Assembly (NCBI RefSeq): GCF_036884655.1
Contig: NC_088337.1
Span: 33,703,501-33,767,500 of the forward strand
DNA from: Musa acuminata AAA Group
Lineage: Eukaryota > Streptophyta > Magnoliopsida > Zingiberales > Musaceae
DNA length: 64,000 bases
Direction of reading: 5' to 3'
The notes below the pieces were generated by a model, which was not told the DNA's origin, did not search any database, and saw nothing but the letters and a program-made list of their open reading frames with translations. This document shows positions 28,938 through 40,749 of the stretch, one piece after another. The position numbers and the translations under genes were made by a program. Each line of letters begins with the position of its first letter. The first letter of the stretch is position 1.

Positions 28938-31900
28938 ATGGGATCCTTCGGAATGTTTCCCGGTTTCCCAAGTTCAGCAATCCCTGAATCATCCTGCGGC
29001 TATCTACTGCAAGAGCTAAAGGTTTGGGTTGGGGTTTTTCCATATCAGTGGTTCTTGAAATTGATACTAGCTGAACTTTCTTTGAACATTTTATCAACTG
29101 CTAACAGCTGATTTGGGATGAAGTGGGGCAAGATCAGCTTGAAAGAGAGAGGATTCTGCTTGAACTGGAACAGGAATGTATCGACATGTATAGAAGAAAA
29201 GTTGATAGTGCAAATATCTTGAGAGTTCGTCTGCATCAAGCACTGGCTGATTCAGAAGCTGAGTTCACTAACCTTCTCCTGTCCCTCGGGGAACGATCAT
29301 TCTCAGGCCGGGTGAGATATAGATGACTTCTTTTGATAGTATATTTAATAAGAAAAGAATAGCACCAAATGTGCAGCCAGCTTAAATTCTCTTGGAGCAG
29401 CCTGAAAAATTGACAGGTACACTGAAGCAGCAGCTTGATGCAATCACTCCTGCACTTCATGAAATGCAGCTAAGGAAAGAAGAGCGGATGAACCAATTCC
29501 GGGAGGTTCAGACACAAATCCAAAGAATTGCTTCTGAAGTAGCAGGTCATCAACCGGATTGCGATGTTCTGGTAAACGAAGGAGATCTCTCACTTAAAAA
29601 GCTTGATGAGCACCAAAATGAACTCCAAAGACTTCATAAAGAGAAGGTAGCTTTAACCTTGGTAGCGTCGGTTTTCTTCTATATATCATCCAATTAATTT
29701 TCACCCATTCTTCACTCTGAAAGAATGATAGACTCCGGAAAGTAGAAGATTACATAAAGGTGGTGCAAAACCTTGCTGAAACAATGGGAATGGATGCTTC
29801 CATGATCATCAGTGACATTCACCCAAGCTTACTAGGTGGTTCAACCGCACAGCAATCCAGGAACATAAGTGACACCATCTTAGAGAGATTAAACAGCAAA
29901 GTGGAACAACTGAAAGATGAGAAGCGTAAGCGAACAGAAAAGGTATGAGTTTATTTTCCAACATAGGTCCATTGCTACAACTAAATCTCAGAACCAGGAA
30001 TAACAAAAAATGAATGTGCACAGAATTGCTGTTTCTAAATGCATCACAAAGCACCCTACATTACCACGTTATGCACTTCATAAAGCATGTCTCACCAAAG
30101 AAAAGAATTTGAATAAATATAATTAATCATATCGTAGAAAGATTCATATGTTGGCCATATACATCAAACCTATTCAAGAAATACAAAACAGGATACCATA
30201 AAGCTGATCATAGATCATAGAATCATGCTAGAAAGTATACACAAGGGGGTTCCAGGGTCATAGCATCATGCTTGAGAGACATCCCCTTGAGCCATCCACC
30301 AGTATGCCATCTCTTAGTTTAACAAAAATTAACACCTAGCTTATTCACCATAAGTGACCAGATGGACTTACCAAACTAGTGATAATGTAAACCAGATTAT
30401 CACTTTCAAGCTCACAAAGATACACCTCGTGCTCCATAAACTTACACAAGCAAGATATTCAGAGGCAGGTAAACAGCAATTCAAGAGATCTTGATTGTAC
30501 AAGTTGGATGTATGCTATGCACCAATGTAATATTAGTAGAATTATAAGCATAATAATAGGAAGATTTAGACAAATATTTTCCATATCTGACACTAGCATC
30601 CTTTGCAACAAAAGAAAAGTACACTAACATCCACAAATTTTGAACTTCCAAATATAATAAGTTTGCAATTTTTATTTATTTTGTGTGAGAAAAATTGAAT
30701 TTTTATTAGGATATTAGGAGTTAACCCATGGTTGAACCTTAGTTGGACATTGATCACCCATGAAAATAGAGCCATTTTCTGGATTGAGTTTAACTGCCAC
30801 AAATTTTGAAATGAGCCTCTCTCACATATAATTTAGTAAATTAATCCCCAGACAGTTATACCAGACATTAAAAGAAAAATGATTCGTATTATACATGTTT
30901 AACAAATGTAATTAGGCTACAGAACTGCTGCAATAGAGTCAATGATGTTTCAAGATTAAGAATTGGTGATTTTATGACAATGCTCACAACATTAGGAAAG
31001 ATGATTATTGAATTAGAAAAGACAGCACAATATTGGAAAAACAAGAGATGCAACAAGAAAATATAAAACGAGCCTCTAAGTGCTCTTTAATTAGTTTCAA
31101 ACAAATACTACCTTATGAACTAAACAGAGGATGCAGATATCTTTTATGCATCAGCATTATTATTGCACCTTTTGTACACTTTGCATCAACTCCACTAAAA
31201 CTACAGATACAATGATTTTACAGCTTTACAAGCTTGGGAAAGCATTGACAAACTTGTGGAATCTCATGGATACAACGATTGAGGACCGGCAGAAGTTCTA
31301 TTACATGAATATATATACGTCATCAGCTCCAACAGATCACATATTAAGACCAGGAAGCCTTTCCATTGATATAATCCATCAGGTAAAGAAAGAATTAAGC
31401 TAAGAAATCAAACTTCAGATAAAGCATTTCCTTTTCCGTATTAAAAAGACAAATTAGGTAGTCTATAATGGTTCCTTAACTGACACTGCTGCTTCAGATA
31501 AAGCATTTCCTTTTCTGTTTTAAAAAGATAAATTAGTAGTCTGTAATGGTTCCTTAACTGACATTCCAGGTTGAGTCCGAAGTGGAGAGACTGGATCAGC
31601 TAAAAGCAAGCAAAATGAAAGAGCTTTTTCTCAAAAAGCTCAGTGAGCTTCGAGAAATATGCAAGAAATCTCATTTGGAAGTACCTTCAGGATCAGAGAT
31701 GGACAAAATCATGAACCTCATCATGTCAGGTGTGCCTCTTGCTTCAGTTAGATGCATCATTAAATGATTCTTAATGGTAGCTGAACTTATTGACACTCAA
31801 CAAAACCTTGAACCAAAGGTGAGATGGACCATGCTGACCTCCTAGTGATTATGGAAGAGCATATATCCCAGGCAAAAGAAGAAGCACGCAGCCGGAAGGA

Positions 31901-34900
31901 CATTATGGAGAAGGTCGAAAAATGGATGGCTTCATGTGAAGAAGAACAGTGGTTGGAAGAATACAGCAAGGTCATCTCCAAATTCATCAACTCATATGTC
32001 AAAGCTTACAATTCTATTAAATATTGCTGATGAGGAATCCTAATTTTGACATATGGATGTTTACAGGATGAAAACCGTTACTCAGTGAGCAGAGGGGCTC
32101 ACAAGAACTTGAAACGTGCAGAACGTGCTAGAATTATTGTGAACAAGATTCCAGGTAAGAATTGACTATAGCTAAATAAGAAATATGATGTATGATAGAC
32201 TAAAACGAGAAAATGCAGATTTGGTTGAATTGTTGATGGCAAAGACAGAGATATGGGAAGAGGAAAGGATGAAAAATTTCTTGTACGATAAGGTTAGGCA
32301 AGAACCTATTGCTTTAATACATTTATGAATTTATCCAAATATTATCTTATTCATCATTGTTCTACCGGAATAAGTACCATATTTAAGTTCACATTTTACT
32401 TCAAAATATTCTGCTAGAAGGATGCAAAATGATGCTCAAGAAGACTTGTTCTGGGAAAAAAAATACCAAAGACAAACTTAAATACAATTAATTAGTTTTT
32501 GTTTCCTTTCTCATGATAGCATAGCCACCACTTTTACTGATGAGCATGCAAATTTAAGCAATTAAATGACTTTAATAACTTGCAAAGGACATTTTATAGA
32601 TCAAGTTTTGCAACTTGCAGAATCATGCATGCAAGGATCAAGTATCATAAAACCTATTATCTTCTTGTTGCAAAGCCTATAAGCATCTAAGACAGCAAAA
32701 TAAATTAACCACTAAAGTTCAAACATGAAAGCTAAGCTAGCTACACTTGAAGTAGATGCATAATTTTGTAATATGATCAAACATATATTCAATTATGATT
32801 TCAAGTATTGGTCGTTACTGTGCTTGATTTCAAGTATGGTCTGTATGCACCAGACCAACCAGTATTTATTGGTATGATCAAGGACCGGTGTCAGACCATA
32901 TATCTCAATAATGTTCAGGTTTTTTTTTGGGTGATACCAGGCTGTATGGGTGGCATTTCACCTAGTACATACTGGTACTGTACCATTCTAGTAACTGAGA
33001 TTTAAACCCTTGTATCCAAATAATTAAATTTTCTGTTTTTTTAACCAAAATGGACTAAGAACTTTACATGAAATATGCCTGACATCTACATAAATGGGTT
33101 GCATGAAATAAATCCCAGGTTGGTAGCATAACCTCGCTGATATGGATTTACCACAACATGCTCCACACCTGCCGCAAATTTCTTTTTTCTTTTTCCTTCT
33201 TTTCTATGTGCAAGACAAGCTAACAAAACCATGTCGATCTGATTCTCTCACTTAATTTCTGCAAAAGCAAAGCAAATCAAATCAAGATATTCTCTTTTAT
33301 AAACGTCTTGCTTTTTTCTTTCTCCTAAATTAGTTGCTGCTAGCACAGCATATGTTTCCAGCCTACATGAGCATGCAAGACCAAGATATTGCTCAGGTAA
33401 GGAAAAAGAAGAGATGAAATTATCCCATGTTCAGATATCGGATTGTACGGAGGTATCATTTCCAGTTGGAAATGCAACATTCTTTCGTAGGACCCTTTTA
33501 AGGAAAAAAGTTTAATTTAGCAGTTAATAGAGACAGTTGCTGCCTTGATGCTGCAGTTGCATAAATTCACCTCAGAGATTTTACAACAACAAAATTACCA
33601 GGAAAACATTGTTGTCATTGAGGTATTATGGAAAACTGTAGACTTATAGAACAAGCGATGAAATTTAAGTTCCTGAACTGAACTAGGAAAAGAGGATTTG
33701 TCAACATATAGGATAACTTCCATATACAAGACCAAAATGCTTATACAAAATTAAAGCCCAATCATCACATTTGTCATTAACACCATGATTGCATTACCTA
33801 CCATTTGACAGAGTGGAAGGCATATATGGAGAAAAAAAAAGAGAAGAATAAAGAATAATCCTAGATATCTTGTAATAAGATTCAGAATTAATCCAACAGT
33901 TTTCTCTTGATTTGTTATGATATATTATGGATCTTTTATATGATTTATATAATTGTTATTTATTATAAGAGTCTTGTACAATATGATTGACATTTATTTT
34001 CTAAAAATATATACAATTGTTATTTCTAATGAATTATTCTCTAGCATTTTCATTATTATTTTTTCAACAACTTCTTATATTTTATATAATAGTTTCATAT
34101 GTTTTTTGGGAAAGACAGACACGTTATGAATTATGATGTTAAAGAGGTTTCTTAACAAAAAATATATTTATTTTCTCATAATTTATTTTGTGTTTTGTGG
34201 TGCCCTACCATTTATATTATATATAATTCTTATAATTTTATGATTACTAAATTATTTTTTCATCCGAGTTCATTCCCATCATTCTAATTCGATCGATCCC
34301 AAGGCCTGATCATATCATCCCAGCCAATTCAAATCTGCTTTCAATCTTACAACTTATGTGCAAGAGCACATGTAGTGCTACCCAATAGCCTACGAGTCTC
34401 ATGCAGTGTCAACGCAAGTTGAATCAAAGGCTAATCCTGAATACAAACCATAAAATAATCCTCTCCAAGAATTTAAATACCGGACAACTTACCCTTTAAT
34501 AACCATTCCCGTTGTTGGCATGCACCATATAGATGTCAAGGCAAGTTGTTAACATAGACAGTTTCTGGTAATCATTAGGTGAAAGAGAAAGAAAAAGGAC
34601 CGATATGGAGAGGCAAAATGTGAAAGCATAGTTGGGCCCTGGTGCTGCTGCTAACATAGATAGTTGCTGGGACTTATTCGGTGAAAGAGAAAGAAAAAAA
34701 GACTGATATGGAAAGGAAAAATGTGAGCACAGTTGGATCTATAACTCTGATAGTTGACAGAGAATCTTTGAACTAGTGAAGTTCAAGAAGAAGGCTGACA
34801 TGAATAAATACTCATGTTAGCTTTCCTGCTTAGTTGTTATCTTGCTCGAGTTTGATGGGCTTTACAATGTGAATGGCACTGAGAGAAAACCTAGGAACAA

Positions 34901-36004
34901 GATCTTGGTTTGGATTTTGTCAAATGACTCCATCCAGTGTGATGTCGAAGAGGTTTCACACAGTTAAATATGTGTTGCACCTCAGTGATGCACGTCAGTT
35001 TGGTTCTCATTTTTCACATGAATAATATATCAGTCCTAGCAATCCTTGGCACCTCTTTCACAAAAATCCATGCTTTCCTCCACATAGAGAAATACACTAA
35101 TCTTTACATAACATATCATAAATTTAACGTTCACTTTGCTCTACAGAGACATTTGAAACATACTTTAAGCTTGTAAGCAGGACATAAAGTATGCTTTTTA
35201 TCAGTCAATTGAATAATCAATTCAGAAACTATACTTTGATTTCTTTTATGTATCATGCACAGTCAATTTCTGTAACAAATTCATTTTTTCTTTCTATAAA
35301 CTTCCACAAACCAATCAAAATTGTGGTAATTTCAGGCACCAAACCAACAAACTACACACCATGATATCATATGTATCTTTTATTAATACCTAAGACTTCT
35401 ATTATCTCATACTACAACTAAAAGAAATGCAACTGAAATTTTTCATCCCATATATAATCAATCTTTATAAAATTACAGGTACCTCTAATGGCAATGCTTA
35501 AAGAGTACACTCTGTTAAAGCAAGAAAAAGAGGAGGAGAAACAAAGGCAAAGAGTAAGTTCTAGTGCAATTCGATGAAGGATACAAGAATATCTAAAGAA
35601 GTTCTGCAAAGGATTGTTCTGAAGAGCAAACAATTTTTAACCCCTTGTTTAGAGGATTTGTTCCGGATTGTCAATAACATCTTTTCTCTCTGCAGGAAAG
35701 AAAAAAAGTGCAAACTCAGATTACAGCAGAACATGAGAATTCATTTGGCTCAAGGCCAAACACAAGCACTACTCGTCCTTCCAACAAGATTCTAAATAGC
35801 AGTTTCGTCAGTGGTCCTTCGAGCAGGAGACTGTCCATCATCAGCCAACACCAAAGGTCAAAGAACAATTATGCAAATAAAGGAGCAAACTTAAACAAAG
35901 GGAGTATAAAGTTGCAAACGCGGAAGTTATTAAGCAATTATAGCCATGCCCCTAATTCTAAAGAAGATGCAGCATCAGAGATCTCTATAACATTTTCAGG
36001 CTGA
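28938..36004 (+). CDS. MAP65: MAP65 family microtubule-associated protein, 11 exons, 589 aa
   Basis: Exons 28938-29021, 29108-29311, 29401-29646, 29724-29942, 31224-31382, 31570-31729, 31819-31970, 32067-32154, 32219-32292, 35479-35553 and 35696-36004 have matching phases and total 1770 nt. The ATG at 28938 (MGSFGMFPG) was chosen over an in-frame ATG at 28953 because family members usually begin MGS. Family hallmarks in order: [16 protein letters not shown] at the N-terminus, [16 protein letters not shown], the coiled-coil region through residue ~400 ([18 protein letters not shown]), [20 protein letters not shown] near 420-440 and [25 protein letters not shown] near 463-487, which belong to the conserved microtubule-binding part, then a basic, variable tail. 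MAP65/PRC1/Ase1 proteins dimerise and bundle antiparallel microtubules in spindle, phragmoplast and cortex. Which MAP65 subtype this is cannot be settled by eye. The 3.2-kb intron 9 is unusual. Confidence 0.93.
31412..31566. repeat. Tandem duplication of ~80 bp at a MAP65 splice acceptor
   Basis: Two diverged copies begin CTTCAGATAAAGCATTTCC at 31412 and 31492 and both run to GGTTCCTTAACTGACA. The second copy ends in the acceptor used for the exon at 31570. The unit therefore covers the branch-point and pyrimidine region of intron 5. Confidence 0.85.
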
Positions 36005-36586
36005 AATCATGACTCTTCATTCGATATTAAACAATGTAAAGAATCATAAGATCAGGCAATCAATGTGTGAATGGAATGGTACAGTTTTTGGATAAAACAC
36101 AAGCATGACATTGTATAACCACTATTATGATATATTTGATCTTACATCCTGCTAAAAGAACCAGACTTCACCGAGTTCTTCGAGAAAGCAGTAATTGCGG
36201 AAGAGCTGGACTGCGGACTGTAATTCAAGGTTTAAAATTTTGTTATCTGGTGTCAATACCGATAAGCGGCCAAACTAGTACGCTTTCGATACAGATCAAT
36301 ATCCTGACACTGGGTATGGACCGATGCTTTCCAGACCAAGAAAGGGGGGAAAAGGAGCGAGGAGGACTTGCATAGGGGCAGGAATATGTGGAGCGGAGAA
36401 GGAAGATGAGACGGGGTAGGAGGAAGAGATAAAGAAAGGCAGAGAAGAAGGAAGAGGAATATGAGGTGTAGGTGGAGGTGGAGGCGGAGGCATCTCGGAG
36501 GTGTCTGTCTTTGTAGGTTCACTCGGGGCGGTGAACGAGGCGTCGACAAGAGGCAAACGAGTCTGGGTAAGAGACAGAAGAGAGAA

Positions 36587-36611
36587 TATATATATATATA
36601 TATATATATAT
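36587..36611. repeat. (TA)n microsatellite
   Basis: TA run of 25 bases at the edge of the purine-rich block. Confidence 0.9.
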
Positions 36612-36654
36612 TCTTAAAAATTCTTTTTTATCCAAATTCAAAAATAATTTCAAT

Positions 36655-36785
36655 CATTTATAGTATTTTAAAAATATTATCTAGAGTTTTAAAAATATTA
36701 TATAGCATTTTTTTAAACACTATATGGTGTTTTTTTAAAACACTTTACAGTGTTTTTAAAACACTATACAATGTTTTATGGATAA
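36655..36785. repeat. Short tandem palindromic AT units
   Basis: About five units of the form TTTTAAAA + ACACTATAxxxTGT follow one another. The later units each hold a small inverted repeat (ACACTATATGGTGT, ACACTTTACAGTGT, ACACTATACAATGT) linked by TTTTTAAAA. Confidence 0.7.
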
Positions 36786-36975
36786 AAAAATAACCCACAA
36801 AATATTATAAATAATTGGTGAAAAGATTTGTTTGGATTTGGATAGAAAAATACTATGAACAGCTTTCGGGGGTTTTTTTTAAGATTTTTAAAATAAGGGC
36901 GATGGTTTAAAACTTTTGAAAAGGGAATACTCTGGAAAAAACTCAAAAAAAGAATATTTTCTCATACAATCACCC

Positions 36976-36986
36976 ATATATATATG

Positions 36987-37017
<31 letters not shown>

Positions 37018-37066
37018 GTATATGTATTTATATATGTATGTATATGTATATGTATCTGTATATATT
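36976..37066. repeat. (TA)/(TATG) compound microsatellite
   Basis: TA runs broken by regularly spaced TATGTATA units over about 90 bases. Confidence 0.9.
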
Positions 37067-37911
37067 AGTTTTTATCTCTATTTTAATTTTTTTCAGCAAA
37101 GTAGTTCTGTTTTAAGCCAACACTAGATAAGTTTAAAATAAATAAAAAAAAGATAATAACGTAATATCAATATATATTAATAAAAATAAAAAAATTTATA
37201 TAAAGTATTAATACATAAAAATTAAAATAATAATATTGAAGAAATTTAAAAATAAAATAAAAATCATATAATTATTGTAGAAATATAATATAATATTATT
37301 TAAAATTTCTTTAAAATAATTTTTGAATGAACTAATGAATATTAAATATTAGTTATATATAGTTTGATAACTAAAACTAGAAAATGGGCTTGATTCGATA
37401 GAAATATCGAATAGTTAAAGATATAATTGACAACTAATCATGATCGTAAGAGATGTAATAATTTTTTAGAAAATATAATAAAAAGTTATATAGCTATGTG
37501 AAAGTACTATTATTCATCTTGGGTTTGACTTTCTACAAATCTGATTTATCTCAGATTTGGACGTGACAATATCTACCTTATTTTCTCTTGATTCAGATCC
37601 ACTCCTCTCGATCGTCTCCTCTCCATATCTACCCCTCTTAGTGATCAATAGTGTTTGTAGGTGAATTTCCAAACACTATTGAGTTCGAGCTAGGAGACAC
37701 CATCTCAGCAGGAGGAGTCAAGATAGGGTTCGAGATCTTGCTATCAGAATTTAGGTCAGGATTCACTGCACCAACCTTACGGGACGAGCCCGAGTTAGAG
37801 GGGTTGAGAGTTGGTCTTAGTTACCTAGCTTGACGAGGGGCCTAACCCATTAAGTGACTCTTATGTCCCTTGGCTTTTGTTCGATCCGAACCTTAGGTTC
37901 GAAGGTTGATT

Positions 37912-38340
37912 TTACAACTGTTCTCTTAAGCTATTTGTAGGTTCCCCTTGTGCATCGATCATCTCACAAGTGTCAGAGCTTGAGGTGATCGAGGGACAAA
38001 AATCTGACGAGTGCTCCCCCACTCCACAACGATAGTATATATTCAAAATATTTTTATACGTTATGGTTTGGAAGAATATGGAGGTCCCCTGTTTGATCCA
38101 GTAGTCATGCAACAAAAGTTTACTAAAGTCAATTAGAACACAGATTTGGGCAAAAATTATCTCGGCGAGAGTAATCTCGTCTATTTTGATGACTCTTCCG
38201 CTCCTAGGATCAATTTTGTTGAGAATTTTGGAGTTTAAAAGGAGTTCAAGTGGAAGGGAAGGAAGTTGCATCCAAATTGGTGCAATTTCGATCCTCTCTT
38301 TCAATGGTTGGAGGTTGTCCTTCCGGGGGAGGAGAATGAG
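37912..38340 (-). pseudogene. LINE-type retrotransposon ORF1 remnant (DUF4283 / zinc-knuckle region)
   Basis: The minus strand is open from just after a stop at about 38340 to 37912. It reads ALILLPRKDN.QPLKERIEI, PIWMQLPSLPLELL, GRVIKIDEIT, FAQICVLIDFSKLL, DYWIKQGTS and YYRCGVGEHSSDFC. This is the order seen in the DUF4283 plus zf-CCHC_4 region of plant LINE ORF1-like proteins (VWVRLPGLP, AKVCVEIDL, CxxCGxxGH). The first Cys of the knuckle is Tyr and the GH spacing carries an extra Glu, so the knuckle is damaged. No reverse transcriptase follows, so only a fragment remains. Confidence 0.7.
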
Positions 38341-39377
38341 CGCCTATCCCGTGAATCCTTGAAGAGATTAGTCTAAGTCGTCAAAAAAGGCAAAACCGAC
38401 ATAGAAGAGCCTCGAGTGGGCAGAGTCGAGGAACGTGAGTGACCATGAGAATATAGTGAGACTTTGTTCGGGGGCTCGGGTTGAGGGGAAATCGAGGAAC
38501 TCTTAGGAGGAGGAGGAGGAGGAAGGTGCACGTTGTCACCCATCCTGCCGCTTCTTGCCTCTTTTGAGGTGGAGTTAAATGAACCCTAAACCAAGCCTCG
38601 ATTCACTGAGCCGGTGTCCACATTGCTTTGTCCACCAATGTCACTCTCTCTCTTAGATAACTCCACTTGGTGGAGTTGACACCCCTATCATCCTGCCGCT
38701 TCTCGACCAATCTCTCTCTTTCTCTCTCTCTCAGAAGAGTCAAATGAACCATGAATCAATTCACTAAGCCGGTGTCCACATTGCTCTGTCAACCAATCTC
38801 TCTCTCTCAGATAACTCCACTTGGTGGAGTTGACTCCCGTATCATCCCCAACTCCACATGCTGACTCTTGCTAGTGCTGACTCCGTCGAGGATACGACAG
38901 CATACGTGGGGAGTTTTATGTCTTTTAAACTGCATTCTCATTCTTCCGATGAAAAGCAAAAACAAAGGAACAAGCTTGGTTGATCAATTTTACACTGACA
39001 TGGGACCTCCAATTAGTGACTCGAAGATTTCATTAAAGAGCATCATTCTTTGCGGCAGCGTAGATCATGGTGATATGGATCATGATGTCGAGGAGTCAGA
39101 GTTGATTTGTTGTTCACGGAGATGAGCCCAACACAGCAATGACTTGAAATCGAAGCCGTGTCATGCTTTTTTTTTTTTGAAAAACATAATATACAAGATA
39201 AAGTGCAAGTCTGGTAATTCAGCTTCGAAGTCGAACGACTCGAGGAAAGAAGGATTTCAAATCAACCAAAAAAACACTCAGCCTTTTATAATATTGCAGG
39301 CGGAATAAAATGGAAAAACCAGCCTTAACAGAGAAGAGTTAAAAGTGGTAAAATCTCTGCCCTCTGTCAGTCGGCGC
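38341..39377. other. Spacer and 3'UTR side of the F-box/MYND gene
   Basis: No coding region recognised. The 38567-38850 part holds a diverged direct duplication; the last ~150 bases before 39378 are probably 3'UTR of the minus-strand gene. Confidence 0.5.
38601..38850. repeat. Diverged direct repeat (two ~92-bp copies) with an internal palindrome
   Basis: Copies at 38601-38693 and 38759-38850 share GCCGGTGTCCACATTGCT, a CTCTCTCTC run and a final TATCATCC. Each contains AACTCCACTTGGTGGAGTT, an inverted repeat with 8-bp arms and a 3-base loop. Confidence 0.85.
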
Positions 39378-40749
39378 CTACGCCTCCTCAATCACGACGG
39401 CGTCATCGTCTCCGGCGGCCGCGCCGACGCCGCCATCGAAAGCCTGTGGATTCATCGGGAAGCACTCCGCCTTGTGCGACAGCTTCCAATCCAGAGCTTG
39501 ACATGCCCTCGAGCAGTAATTGACTAAGCCGCACACCGAACAACGCCGAAACTCGTGCCTGCGTGTCTCAGGCCGCCCGCAGCCGCGGTGGGAGCAGAGC
39601 CTCAGACCCTCCGCCGCCGACCCTGCCCTCGCCTCGAACCATTCCTTCAGGAACTGGTTGGCTGGATGCGGCTCCGGCGCCGGCAAATTCCAACCGTAGT
39701 CGCTGAGGAGGGGGCAGCACCCTGGTAGCGTTTCACCCGCCACCGTGACCCCCGCTGCTGTGGGCGGGCGACGCTGCTTCTGCCATGCAGGCAAGAACGA
39801 GATGGCGGCCGCGAGTTCCCGGGCGTTGGCCTGGACTAATAAGCGGCGGCCCTCGGAGACGTTCTTACGGACGCCATAGCCGTCCTGGAGGCAATGCCCG
39901 AGCTCTCGCAGGGCGTCAACGTGGCCGTGAAAAGCCGCACGGGCGCACAGGGCAACGCCAGCCCGGGGATCCTTGTCATTCTTCGACCCTCCGCTGCCAT
40001 TGAATTGGATTACCGCCAACGAGTACAGCGCTGCCGGGTTCGATCCGATGGCCGCCCTAGCCATCAACGACGCGCCGCTCCCTCTTTTCTCCAGAGCGTA
40101 AAATCGTATCTGATCCCATAAAAAATCAATTTCTTAAGCAAACTCGAAGATTTCTTCAGTCGAACAAGCAAGCGCACGAGCCCTACCATTCCCAACATGT
40201 AGCAGGCATCAAGATTTCCGCAGTCTACACAACGCTTGAGGTATCCATGAGACGAATCGGACCACGTCTTCGCACTAACAGCGAGGCATCTGGAGCTGGC
40301 CATAGACAAAACCAGCGGATGTTGCCCCAGAACATGAAACCGCTTACACCTGTTGCAGATACCCGAAAAGAATATATTTTTACTCACAGTACCCAGGAAA
40401 GATCCAATCTTCAGAGGATTAAAGCTTAAAACCACAATAAAAAAAACTCTCTATTTTATAAAACAGGGCGACATTAGTGTTCGTACGTCAACATGGAGCT
40501 GAAAAGATCCGAAGGACTATCAGCGGAGGAGCTGAGCTTGGAAAGCACGGACACAATGATGTCATCCGGCAGCCTTTTGAAGTAATCGACCCTCTCCTCC
40601 TTTGCCGGCAACTCCGTCGCTGCAACCCGCGGCCGTTTCCGGCAGCACGATCCGGCTTCTCCTTGCCCCGTCGGTGTTCTCTTCCTCTCCGCCCTCCGAA
40701 CTCCTCTGTCGCCCATCTGTGGTTGGGGTCTCAGGCATTGCGAAGCCAT
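39378..40749 (-). CDS. F-box protein with MYND zinc finger (At1g67340-like), 385 aa
   Basis: Three exons on the minus strand, 40749-40487, 40349-40187 and 40109-39378, sum to 1158 nt (385 codons plus TAG). The ATG at 40749 is the first in frame; a later in-frame ATG lies at 40716. The order is a basic N-terminus, an F-box-like segment (DYFKRLPDDIIVSVLSKL .. SMLTCKRF), VSAKTWSDSSHGYLKRC, Sel1/HCP-type helical repeats (GSGASLMARAAIG, YSLAVIQFNGSGG, CARAAFHGHVDALRELGH, DGYGVRKNVSEG), and a C-terminal MYND finger with all ligands (CSHRGC, CSVC, YCSRAC, HKAEC). Length and order match the Arabidopsis At1g67340 type. F-box proteins usually serve as SCF ubiquitin-ligase adaptors and MYND fingers bind short Pro-rich peptides; the target is unknown. 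Exon 3 is GC-rich, unlike the flanks. No damage is seen. Confidence 0.93.

Larger units (their letters stand above)
36005..37911. other. Low-complexity spacer after MAP65
   Basis: MAP65 3'UTR is followed by a purine-rich block (36345-36560, GGAAGA and GGTGGAGGCGG repeats), TA repeats, palindromic AT units and very AT-rich DNA up to about 37500. No gene is supported. The 37600-37910 part may belong to the adjoining LINE remnant. Confidence 0.5.

Noticed and set aside
37651..37833. 60-codon plus-strand ORF
   Set aside because: Short, next to the LINE remnant on the opposite strand, with no recognisable motif.
38567..38850. Repeated palindromes considered as a CRISPR-like or regulatory array
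   Set aside because: Only two copies, in a plant nuclear context, explained by one direct duplication.
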